Shown: positions 15,489 to 25,825 of the stretch, piece by piece
Position numbering within the stretch: the first letter of the stretch is position 1
How the letters are laid out: every line of letters begins with the position of its first letter
Source: Opeltia flavorubescens
Taxonomy: Eukaryota > Ascomycota > Lecanoromycetes > Teloschistales > Teloschistaceae
Assembly: GCA_000442125.1 (NCBI GenBank)
Contig: KE546970.1
Location: 1,294,667 to 1,358,666 of the forward strand
Length of the DNA: 64,000 bases
Direction of reading: 5' to 3'
Translations under genes and position numbers: made by a program
The notes under the pieces: model-generated
Told to the model about the DNA's origin: nothing
Seen by the model: only the letters and a program-made list of their open reading frames with translations
The model's database searches: none

Positions 15489-15790
15489 TTGTGTAGTCAT
15501 TATATCGACTTCATTGGCATTGGTAATGGCTGGAAAGGGGAGCTTAATAGCATGGATTTGCTGGCGTTCTGAGGTTGCGGTGCTTTCGAGTGTTCAAGAT
15601 ACCCCTACGGCATGCGAGATGCTTCTACAACCTGTATCAATAGTAGTTAAGCCTATATCAAGGCTGTAATCAATTTTATTTAGCTGGACATTATCGTGAA
15701 AACGGATGCATCTATATTCGTAATATCGATTTACCGTATTATCCTAAATATACAAAACTACAAAAGATTTAATCAAGTATGTAAAACTTT
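15489..15790. other. convergent 3' spacer
   Basis: About 300 bp separates the stop codons of two converging genes (13920-15488 plus and creC minus). It should hold both 3' UTRs. It is AT-rich, with several short A/T runs that could serve polyadenylation on either strand. No coding sequence was seen. Confidence 0.4.
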
Positions 15791-17951
15791 TCAGTCGATT
15801 TGACTTGAGTTTCTGGTTTCCTGANGGCGAGCCCAAAGCCGGATATGGCCATGTGCACACGCTGTTATAATACAGTCTTCCTCAAACCCTAGCCAGCTCA
15901 TAGGGTCTTCATCGATAATCTTTGACTATTGGAAAACCCATCAGTAACTGTATGGATAGAAAGTCTTCCCAACTTGCTTACCATGATAGGTGGGAGTTCT
16001 GCTGTCCTAGTCCTCGACTCAACGGGATGCTCCAGCAGTCCTTCTCCATCAACACTATCCGCCGTCAGGTTCGAATTCGACCGGAACCTCATCGTTGCTT
16101 GACTCTCCGTTCGATTGCGCACAAGCGGTACATGAGATGAGATGCTCCCTCTTTGCCGCACCGACAGCTATTCCAATCAGTCAGTCAGTCTCAAGCGCAA
16201 CGGAATCTTTGAGAAGCCAGAAATATGACATACTGCCTTTGGCCGATGCAGCATGCCGACGTTGAAATCCCAAAGCAGCAGCCTTCTATCCTCACCAACG
16301 CTACCGAACCGGTAATTTCGGTCATCGCATCTCCATGGATCGAATGCGACGCAGCTAACCCATGAATGATGTCCTGGACATCGAGCGACAAGGCGACGTT
16401 CCGCAAGGGACCATATTGAGACGAGGTCGTCCTGTCCACCTGTTAAAATGTATTTCCCGTCTGGTGACCAGCAGACGCAGATGAAGCCTCCGTAGTAGCT
16501 AGGATAGATGTCCGTGAGTCTATCCAGATCAGCCTGAATGGACAATTTTCAAACATGATGGGTATGGACGTACTGCTCATTCAAATAGTCTATGATTTGA
16601 AGATACCCGTCTTCCGTTACCACGGCAAGGTGTCGACTATCGGGTGAGAACGCAAAATCATTGATTCTGTGATTCGATATCTTCCAAGATGCAACGGGAT
16701 TGGACTTTTGGTTTCTCGAGTTGAGAGATTTGTTCACGTGAAGGGGTCGGTAGTCCGAGTTTGAGAGTTTGGAGAGACTGATCAGGGAACTATTTTCCTC
16801 TGGGACGAATGCAGCATCGTCCCGCTCCTTGTCGTACACGATGAGTGTTCCATCCATGTGCGCGGCCAAGAAAAGATTGTCTGATCCTGGTAACCAGCGA
16901 ATCTGATAAATTGGAGAGGAGTTGATCACAGCCTACATCTCGTCAAAATGTACCCCGAATGATCAGGCATTGTTCGCGTACGTTCTTATTGATTCGAGCG
17001 TACTTTTGCGAAAAGGCCTCAAACCACATTATATCGGCTGTCGATGCACCCATTATAATATCAAGATGGTTGGGGCCCTTTGTAAATTGATTTATGTCAT
17101 GGCACAGCATATGGGCTTTGGTAAAGAGGATTTTGATAATATGTTGTGCCTATCAGTGATTAGTGAAATACATCTACTTTGCTTCGCCGTCTGAAAATCT
17201 ACTTTGGATTCGTTATTTGACGATAGATCTAACCATTGAAACGCTCGATTGATGCTTGCAAACGCAAAAAGTCCTTCTGGGTTATGCTCTTGTATTCTTT
17301 TCGTCATGGCTTCATGTGGCATTACTCGTGATATGAAGGAAGAATTGCTCTTAACGATATTGGTCTTCGGCTTCTTACGTTTCACACCATCTTTGCCTGG
17401 GGCAGGTGTCATGGGCGCGTGATCTTCAGTAGCAATAGGAGTCCTTCCAGCAGCATTCGCCAAGTGAGTAGCAAGACCATCGCTACTCGTATCGTGGGAA
17501 CTCCGTGATTCCTTTTCGCTTTCTCTGATGCTATAGGTGGCCAGGTTCGACCTTGTGCTTGTCTGATTTGCTATCTTGTATATGTGCGGTGGTTTCCGTG
17601 GATTAGTTCTTGATAAGGATATCTTGACGCCGGTGAAGGGGCGGACGGGAGCTGTGGCAAGTGGATTTGGGTTGGCGGTAGTATGCTCAGATGGATGAGG
17701 AGGGGGTGTCGCAAGATGGACGTCATCTTGAAGAGCGTATACCCCTACGGCGAGGGCAGCGTTAAAACATGAGCGGTAGAAATAGTCGGCTGCAGTATAC
17801 CTTCACCGACGGCCAATTGGAATTCTGGACCCGATGGATGGCCGATGGTATTACTGGTGTCCAAGGCAATAGTAGTCATAGCGCCAGGAGCATTAGGGTT
17901 ATAGACGACATGTTGTGGAAGCTGTGGAGGTGGAGGAAAGGTGCTACACAA
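15791..17951 (-). CDS. creC: CreC-type WD40 protein, carbon catabolite repression
   Basis: In Aspergillus, CreC is a WD40 partner that stabilises the deubiquitinase CreB and supports CreA-mediated carbon catabolite repression; it is related to animal WDR20/DMWD. Seven exons join in phase: 17951-17801, 17744-17203, 17149-16982, 16932-16574, 16519-16234, 16167-15982 and 15925-15791, giving 608 aa, close to A. nidulans CreC. The Pro-rich N-terminus, the SNSSFISRV and [19 protein letters not shown] blocks, and WD repeats with [33 protein letters not shown] and [15 protein letters not shown] are characteristic. A single ambiguous base (N at 15825) falls in the second position of a codon near the C-terminus (CNT) and does not break the frame. 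The start ATG matches the short hydrophobic-Pro N-terminus of CreC. Confidence 0.93.
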
Positions 17952-18410
17952 AGCGTTATCGATCTTGGCAGTTAAGCTTGGCGATAGATTGGCTTGGCTA
18001 AGAGGCTACTCACATCATGACCGTTGCAACAATACCCGATGTATACTTGACGGCGATGAATCACTATTGAGGTACTGAATATAGATCGTGTAGTAAGCAT
18101 CTGCCAGTCCTCATACCCTATTATCTGAATCAGTCACCAAATAAAACATGCGTTTGACGATGATGATATACGAACGTTGTCGGCTTCTCCGGGCACCATC
18201 TCACCGACCTCGTGGTTGCCTGGGATTAGGGCTGCAGGAACGCAATCATCCTTGCCTTGCATCCACCTAGTTTGCTTTAGTGTTCATCCTGAGATTCTGA
18301 TACGACGGTTTTTCGTTGCGCGTCAATACTTCTAGATTTGGAGTACCGTAGTAATTTGTCAGAAATTATCGATAGACTTACCTTCTTATCAATCGTTTAA
18401 CATATGGTCA
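17952..18410. promoter_or_regulatory. shared promoter region of creC and gem1
   Basis: 459 bp separates the start codons of two divergently transcribed conserved genes, so the interval should act as a bidirectional promoter. No CreA-type SYGGRG cluster or other convincing site was picked out by eye. Confidence 0.45.
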
Positions 18411-20465
18411 ATGGCAACGGGTATGCTCTTGGAATTTCCTGACTACTGAATAAATCGTTCAATAATCCTTCTTAGTTCATATCTGTGTTTGCGGAGATGA
18501 AGGCGTTGGCAAGTCCTCGTTGATAACGTAAGATACGTAGCACCCATATATCTGCATCGTTCCGAACAACTGAAGGGAACCTTATGTAGATCTCTAGTCA
18601 AGGATGTTTTCGTCACCTCCAAAATCCAGCCAACGCTCCCTCACATTACCATACCGCCCTCCATCGGAACACCAGAGAATGTTGCGACTACCATAGTCGA
18701 TACTTCGGCGTTGCCGCATGAAAGAACCGAGCTGAATAAAGAGATACGGAAATCGAACGTGATCCTATTGGTTTATTCCGATCATTACAGCTATGAACGA
18801 GTCGCTCTCTTCTGGATGCCTCATTTCAGGTCTCTGGCCGTCAACGTTCCAGTCGTACTATGCGCCAACAAGTCAGACCTGACTAAAGGCGTCTCGACCA
18901 ACCAAGTTGTAGAAGACGAAATGCTGCCCGTCATGGCTGAATTTAAGGAGATTGACTCTTGCATTAGAAGTAGCGCACGCGAGCATCACAATATTAACGA
19001 GGTCTTCTTCCTCTGTCAAAAAGCCGTGACAGACCCAATAGCGCCTCTTTTTGATTCAAAGACATCCACTTTGAAACCGACTTGCGTGTCCGCCCTGCAG
19101 CGCATCTTCTATCTGTGTGACAAGGATCAGGATGGCTACCTCAATGACAAAGAACTACTCAACTTTCAAAACAAGTGTTTTGGAAAACCTCTAAGTGATC
19201 TCGATCTTTCTGCTATCAAATCTTCCCTACAGAGCTATTCGCCAGACTTCGTAAATGAGTCCGGAGTCTCCTGTCCCGGTTTTGTACAGTTGAACAAACT
19301 TTTCGCCGAGAAAGGCCGTCACGAAACTATCTGGCTGATCGTTCGTACCTTTCACTACACCGACAGTCTCTCCTTACACTCCAGCTTTCTCTCCCCCAAA
19401 TTCGACGTTCCCCCGAACTCCTCTGTTGAGCTCTCGCCGGCAGGATATCGCTTCTTCGTCGATCTCTTCCTCACGCATGATAAGGATAATGATGGCGGTC
19501 TCTCTCCATCTGAGCTCTCCACTCTCTTCGCTCCTACACCCGGTCTTCCATCACAATGGCTTGAGAACGGTTTTCCTTCTTGCACCGTCCGCAACGACGC
19601 TGGGTATGTAACCCTCCAGGGCTGGCTTGCCCAATGGAGTATGACTACTTTTACATCGCACAAAACCACACTCGCCTACCTCGCTTATCTTGGCTTTGAT
19701 TCCTCCCTTCCGGCCTCTTCGACACTTCGACCCTCTACCGAAGCCCTAACAATAACAAAGCCCCGAAAGCGGTTTCCTCGCTCCTCTCGACGCCGATCAC
19801 CCCCCGTTTCACGCACCGTACTCGAAGCGTTCGTCTTGGGAGCCTCACACAGCGGTAAATCCTCCCTCTTGTCCACCTTCCTCTCCCGCCCGGCTGCTCC
19901 GTCACCAACCTACTCTCCTTCTTTGCAGCCCTACACAGCCGTCAATACCGTTGAACTTTCAGGAGGCAAACAAGTGACACTCCTCCTCTCCGAGCTCGGC
20001 GACCACGAATCGTCAATTCTTGCCAATTCTTCCGCTCTAGACAAATGCGACGTCCTGCTGTATACCTATGATTCCTCCGACGCGGAATCATTCTCGTACA
20101 TCCCTCTCCTACGTCATAAATACCCTCAACTGGAAGATATCCCTGCTTTATTTGTAGCGTTGAAGGCGGACACGGATCGGGTGAAGCAGAACTACGAAGT
20201 CCAGCCAGAAGAATACACGGATCAATTGCGGATGCAGAAACCATTGCATGTTAGTGTTGCGTGGGGGAGTGTGCAAGAGCTGTTCGTAAGGGTTGCAGAG
20301 GTGGGGCTGGATCCTGGGAGTGTGTTCGCGAAAGGGGAGGGGAATGGGGAAGGGGACGAAGGGAACGAGGGCCGAATGGCACTGTGGATTGCCATTGGGG
20401 CTGTGGGGGTGGTGGCCGCGGCGTTCGTGGGGATTTGGAGAAGGATGAATATTCGAATGGAGTAA
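18411..20465 (+). CDS. GEM1: mitochondrial Rho GTPase Gem1/Miro (ERMES regulator)
   Basis: This tail-anchored outer-membrane GTPase regulates mitochondrial morphology, inheritance and ER-mitochondria contacts. Exon 1 is only 10 bp (18411-18420, ATGGCAACGG); exons 18476-18527 and 18590-20465 follow in phase to give 645 aa. The first GTPase domain has G1 GDEGVGKS (split just after by intron 2), the effector segment with the [11 protein letters not shown] block, and NKSD. EF-hand loops lie near aa 194 ([12 protein letters not shown]) and aa 315 ([12 protein letters not shown]). The second GTPase domain begins near aa 432 ([10 protein letters not shown]). A single transmembrane segment near aa 617-640 ([18 protein letters not shown]) ends in a short basic tail. 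All parts expected of Miro are present. Confidence 0.95.
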
Positions 20466-21341
20466 ATGCGGGAAAATGATTGCTTTTGCATAGCGAGGAC
20501 GTTTGGGGGTGGAAATTGTGGGTATTACTCTATGGTAGTGCATCTTTCAAGGACATACAGTGGTTCCGATAGGCCGACCCCGAGAGTAAAATCACGCTGA
20601 TGAAGTATATGTTACACACCTGGCGCCGGGTAGGCATAACTATCCATCGTCCGGATAGGATTCTCAAAGAGCCTGATCTACGTCCATGATCAATTTTATT
20701 TGGTGAACGTGCTTGAGCTTTTGCTGCTGTCATTTTGAAATGAGACTTCTTCCAATTGAAGTCTTTGAGCAGCATGTAGTGATAGACTTGATTGAGAACA
20801 ACAGAGGAAAGAACGCAAGGTTTGATCACGGTAGTAAGTAGAAGGTAACATTTAACAGATGACTTGTTACTTTATAATAGTGAACAAAGTGACGGGGCCT
20901 CATTGTCTAGAATCTCACGTGCATATTGAACCTTTGACGGCTCGCCGAAAACGGGTGTCCGTGCAGGCTTGGATGCTTTCATTGAGACGATCGGACTTTA
21001 CTCTCTGTATCCATACAGAAAATAGGCATTGACTGGTTCTCTCATAAGATATGATCACTGCCGTCGTTCGTCGCTCATCAAGCTTGAGCTCAAGGCTAGT
21101 CGCGTAATACTTCTATTCTGGGCGCGGCACCAAGCGGAAATCGGGCCTTCGGCATTCGCCAAGCTTTCGACGGCTTGACGGGTACATATCAGAGTGCTTT
21201 ATTGAAAGATCCACTTGGGTGGGAATTTTCATCATCATTGCGCTTGCCACTCGTCCTAATGCCTTGCAGCGTCAGCAGCAGCTACAAAGCCTCGGGGCGC
21301 GGCCGACTGCCCTTGCGTGAGTTACGTATAACCCTGAGCTT
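20466..21341. other. intergenic region, no gene seen
   Basis: About 880 bp lies between gem1 and the arrestin gene, both on the plus strand. Only short reading frames without codon bias occur. The right half should contain the arrestin promoter and 5' leader. Confidence 0.4.
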
Positions 21342-23185
21342 ATGGCATCGCGGCTCTTTGGGCACAGCGGAAATGCTAGCAGTGTGAAATATTTTGAGAT
21401 TCGGTTCGGTCTACCCCTAATCCGTTAAAGATAATCATTGACCCTGTTCGTACCTAGTCTTGATCGAAACACGCTTGTTCTCCGCGGCAATGAAGACGAA
21501 GCCTCAAGTGTCCTGCTAAAGGGTGTCATTGTTCTTTGTCTATCAGAACCCTTAAGAGTGCAAAGCGTACGTTTACGCTTCACAGGGGAGAAGCAAGTTG
21601 GGTAATGTGCTCTCGAGGTTCATTTACTTTTTAATTGATTCTAACATCTGACTACAGATGGGGGACGGCGAGCAGTCAGACGAAGAAGGAAGAAGTGTTT
21701 TTCCGGCACACATGGGAATTTGTTCATACTGGAGTCAAACGAGGAGAAACACTTGCGGCTGGAAATTATGAGTGGTCGTTTGATTATGTCTTACCAGGTC
21801 ATACTCCGGAAAGCATCGAAGGGTTGCAAGACACCTGGATCATATATCGCATGAAAGCGACCATCGATCGCGGCGTCTTAGCGCAGAATGTACTTGCAAG
21901 GAAACACGTCCGTATCATTCGCACGCTAGACACAGCTGCTTTGGAGCTATCTCACGAAATGGTACTACCCAGATATTGCAAGCTGTACTCCATGACGATT
22001 TCTAACGAATTATAGGCAGTAGAGAACACCTGGGTTGACAAGATCGATTACACACTCAGCACTCCAACGAAAGGCGTGATATTTGGTACTGCCGTCCAAG
22101 TCGACTTCAGAATCGTATCTTTGCTCAAAGGTCTCAAGATCGGCGAAGTATCCACCAAGATTAACGAGACACAGGACGTTGTAATTGATATGAGGAGGCA
22201 AGCTAAGAAATCAAAGGTCACACGAACCATTGCACAAGACAAGTTTGATTTTCCGCAAGATCAAGAGACTGTCTTAATTGATGGCCAGGATGCATGGGTG
22301 TTTAGCAGGTCAATTACCTTGCCAAAAAGCCTTCGGGAATGTCTTCAGACAGTCGATGCTCTAGGAATCAAGACAAGACATAATCTAACATTCAACGTCA
22401 AGTTGATGAACCCGGATGAGCACGTCTCGGAGCTACACGCGAGCCTGCCTCTGTGCATATACATTTCCCCTAACCTACTTCTCGACGAGAACAATAATAT
22501 GGTACGACAAAACCTGGGCGGAGTGGATCCTGAAGCCTTCGCTGTGGGGGCGCCACCACTTTACGGCGAGCATCAGCTGGATATGCTGTATAACGATCTG
22601 GATTCGACCGGCTACATGACGCCTGCTGGTAGCCTGAGCGCCATTAGTACTCCGTTCTCGCAGAGCCGAAGAGGATCATCTGATAATCTAGCATCCATGA
22701 ATGCTACGACAACGACCGGCGTGCTCCCAGTAGCGCTACAGAGCCGACTCAGCAGTCTTGATACAACAGCAGGTATTGAAGTTTCCTCAAATCACCTCAC
22801 AGACGCGTCGAACCCCAGCGAGGGAGGAGATTTGGCCAGAGCCCGAAGTTGCCAGTCGAATGATTTTTCATTCGATCAGAGCAACGCAGGCGAAGATCAA
22901 CAAGACACTAGTGATATGGCAGCTCGGCGGACATCAGATCAAGATCTAGACCATTCTGGCGCAGCACAGCACGTTGAATTCAGCCCAGAAGAACTATGCA
23001 AGGTACCCAGCTACTCCACTGCTCTACGGTCACACCCCCAGACACCTATAAGTGAAGTACCACCGACATATCAATCTGCTACATCACAACCATCGTCACG
23101 GAACCCATCGATACAACATCCTTCTTCGGCAAGGATACAAAGCGCTGGAGGTTATATTGACCGCCGATATCAACCGCAACGCTAG
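21342..23185 (+). CDS. CreD-like alpha-arrestin (ubiquitin ligase adaptor)
   Basis: Alpha-arrestins of this type (A. nidulans CreD, yeast Rod1/Rog3) recruit the HECT ligase HulA/Rsp5 to plasma-membrane transporters. Exons 21342-21403, 21458-21601, 21658-21961 and 22016-23185 join in phase to give 559 aa. The arrestin N-fold starts right after the ATG (SSVKYFEIRLDRNTLVLRG) with ESIEGLQDTWIIYRMKA. The C-fold contains STPTKGVIFGTAVQVDF and the LPLCIYISPNL strand. The tail is Ser/Thr-rich with PPxY-type WW-binding motifs: PPLY (about aa 185) and PPTY (about aa 520). Intron 1 uses an unusual donor, GTTCGG, forced by frame. Arrestin identity is strong; CreD orthology rather than another ART is likely but not proven. 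Confidence 0.9.
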
Positions 23186-23626
23186 CATAGTCCACAATCA
23201 TCACAAGATCGGACCATAGGAGGTGTTTATGATTCTGCCGAAGATAGAAAACGTCTGAAGGGGCATTACGTACGTGGCATTTGGGGTGCCAATATTCATA
23301 GTATAGTTGCAGAGGTCTAGAGTAAGATCAGTTCCCAAACTTCGTGCAATACCTCATTTATCAGATCAAAACGAGATTTTAGTGGCTACCGCATGGCTTG
23401 GCTTCTTTAGCCTCCTGCATGTGACGTCAGTGAAAGACAGCAAGCAGCCACTGCCAAGTACAATCGCGATTACAACACCTTTTCAAAGCCCGAACTTCAA
23501 TGTTGAATTGGCCCCTTTGCTTCTCTTGTTGTACAATTATTTGTGTCTGGATCGAGTACCGCCATCTCTGTTACTAAACCTGTCAAGCCTTTAACGAAAC
23601 TGTTCTAACGTTCAAGAATCTTCGTC
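23186..23626. other. intergenic/5' leader region
   Basis: This interval holds the 3' UTR of the arrestin gene and the promoter and leader of the Slm1-like gene. A pyrimidine-rich tract (about 23505-23545, TTGCTTCTCTTGTTG) precedes the ATG. Nothing else was recognised. Confidence 0.4.
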
Positions 23627-25214
23627 ATGGCTACTCATCAGCAGAGCCTTCCAACAAGAACGACAGGAATGTCTCTAGGAGACGACGATGCTGTACCCGA
23701 TATAGATACTACGGAAACATCTGGACTGTTGCAAGAACGTTTACAAGCTTATAAGCATGCATGCGGTTATCTGGAAAATTACATCACCGCTACGGAAAAG
23801 GTTCAAAAAGCGCACGCCAAAGAATATGAGAAAGTATTGAAGGTGCGGCAGGCTTCTACACTGTCGATTCTGTGTCTGATGGAAAATAGACCGTTTCTGA
23901 TCCTTTGAAAGAAGGCCATCATTTTGACCAGAAGCTTGGGGGCATCGCAGGTCTTTTCGAAAACATTCGCTCGAACACTCAAGTAAGCTTCAGTCATCAA
24001 AAATGAGAGGAGATACTGATCACGCTCAGGGGATCGCAAATTCTCACCTCGAGACCGAGAAGACGATCAAGGGCTCTGTCTTACCGATCTTGGAACGGCT
24101 GCACACAGAGATCAAGAACAAGTCGAAAGAGTTGTCTAAAGGTGCCGTCAAGGGGTCGAAGGAGGTAGACAAGGCCAGGAATGTGACGCAGAAGCACATT
24201 GAGCTCCTGGGACAGCACACCGCTGCTTTCTCTTCCTCAGGTGGTAAGGTTGAACCGTCGAACGATCCTTATATTCTCCAGCGCGGAGTGAACCACCGCT
24301 TGAACAAGCAGGTCATTGAGGAGAACAATAACCGCCACGATCTCATCGAGGTTCAGAACTCCTTCTCAGCCTTCGAAACTCATATTATCCATACATTCCA
24401 GCAGGCGCTGCAAACCTTCGTCCAATGTGTTGGTGGGCAGCATGACCGCCAAAAAGCCATGTATTCGGATATTGTGGGAAATGCGCAAAAGATCCCTCCA
24501 GACTTCGAATTCAAGGGCTTTGTGCATAGGAACAGTCAGTTGCTCGTTGATCCTTCTGCACCAAAGCGGGATGTTTCCCATATCTCGTTCCCCAACCAGA
24601 ATCACGCTTCAACCAAACCACTCATCGCGGGTACGCTCGAACGCAAATCTCGGGCAATGGGGGCATTGAAAGGGTACAGTACAAACTACTATGTAGTAAC
24701 TCCAAGCAAATTCCTGCATGAGTTCAAAGACGACGATGATCTCCGCAAAGACCCAACTCCTGAGCTCTCATTGTATCTGCCTGATTGCACGATTGGCGCA
24801 GTCAGCGGTGAGAAGTTCAATATCAAGGGCAAGGACGCATCAAAAGGTAAAGTGGGTAGTGTGATGGCCATGACGCATGAATTGGCATTCAAAGCGCATA
24901 CTCCGGGCGATGCGGAGAGATGGTATGGCGTTATCCAGCAAGCTGCTGGAGGCACCGCAGCATACACCGAGCACGTTTCGTCACCGACAAGTCCTGTCGA
25001 AAATCGGAATGTGTCGGGGCAACACCAACCACCTCAGTATCATGATAAGAACGTTGCACCTGTTCAGACTCAGGGACTTGCTCAAGCCCCTGGAGCTGGA
25101 AGTGCAGGGCCCGTCAGTGCCGGAGGTGCAGGCCAGCAAGCTTACAGTACTCCAATTAGCGGGGGAGGTGTTACTCCGACGTCTAGAGTTGATCGAAAGC
25201 CAGGGCAGTACTGA
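23627..25214 (+). CDS. Slm1/Slm2-like PH-domain protein (TORC2 effector)
   Basis: Slm proteins bind PI(4,5)P2, associate with eisosomes and relay membrane stress to TORC2/Ypk1. Exons 23627-23842, 23890-23982 and 24030-25214 join in phase to give 497 aa. The N-terminal half (about aa 40-270) is a helical F-BAR-like region (LLQERLQAYKHACGYLENY, HHFDQKLGGIAGLFENIRS, NSFSAFETHIIHTFQQALQ). A PH domain follows at about aa 299-408 (AGTLERKSRAMGALKGYST through HTPGDAERWYGVIQQA). The C-terminus is Gly/Pro/Ala-rich and disordered. The PxIxIT-like calcineurin site of yeast Slm1 was not seen. Architecture and conserved blocks match fungal Slm1 well. Confidence 0.92.
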
Positions 25215-25825
25215 ATAAGTGTTATCTTCAGAGGTCGTGGGGCGGTGTGTGGACATATATGCCCACGGCTCGATCTTGCTATTCTTGTGCTTTTAAGTAG
25301 TATAAAGCGAGCAGTAATAAGCATAATACAGCGTTTATCATTGATCAAGAAGCCTTGTAGCAATGCCGATATAGATTATTTTCGCACAAAATCTGTGTCG
25401 TCACATAATAATACCAACAGATTACGTTGTAATCACAGCTGTTCTTCGGAATATTCAGGGGAGGCTTTGATAATGGGGGCTGCAGTAGGAGAAAATGTTT
25501 GATTGGCGCCATCATCCCGCTGCGAGTGGTGGCACCCACTCCTATTGGATCTTTTGCTTCACTGCATATTCAGTCCTCCGACTTTCCCATAGAAGCACTC
25601 CATGCCTGAATACCGATGACAATTGTATGAGCCTCAGCTTGACGACCCTCACCAAATGCGCGCCTTGCCACACTGTGACCTTACCGATGTGCTCCAACTT
25701 TCACAGTGAGAACCGAAGCCTAGGGCTCCCTGGACTCAATGCTTCTACTAGACGATTAGGATCATCAACTGCTCCTTCATACTGAGGTCAAGACTTCTCA
25801 ACATATTCAACAGCACGACGGTATC
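25215..25825. other. intergenic region
   Basis: About 610 bp separates the Slm1-like gene from the predicted first exon of the Zds1-family gene. It carries one 3' UTR and one promoter. No convincing reading frame was found. Confidence 0.4.

Noticed and set aside
15825-15825. Ambiguous base N in creC as a possible frame break
   Set aside because: The frame continues correctly through it to a family-like C-terminus; it only leaves one codon (CNT) undefined.
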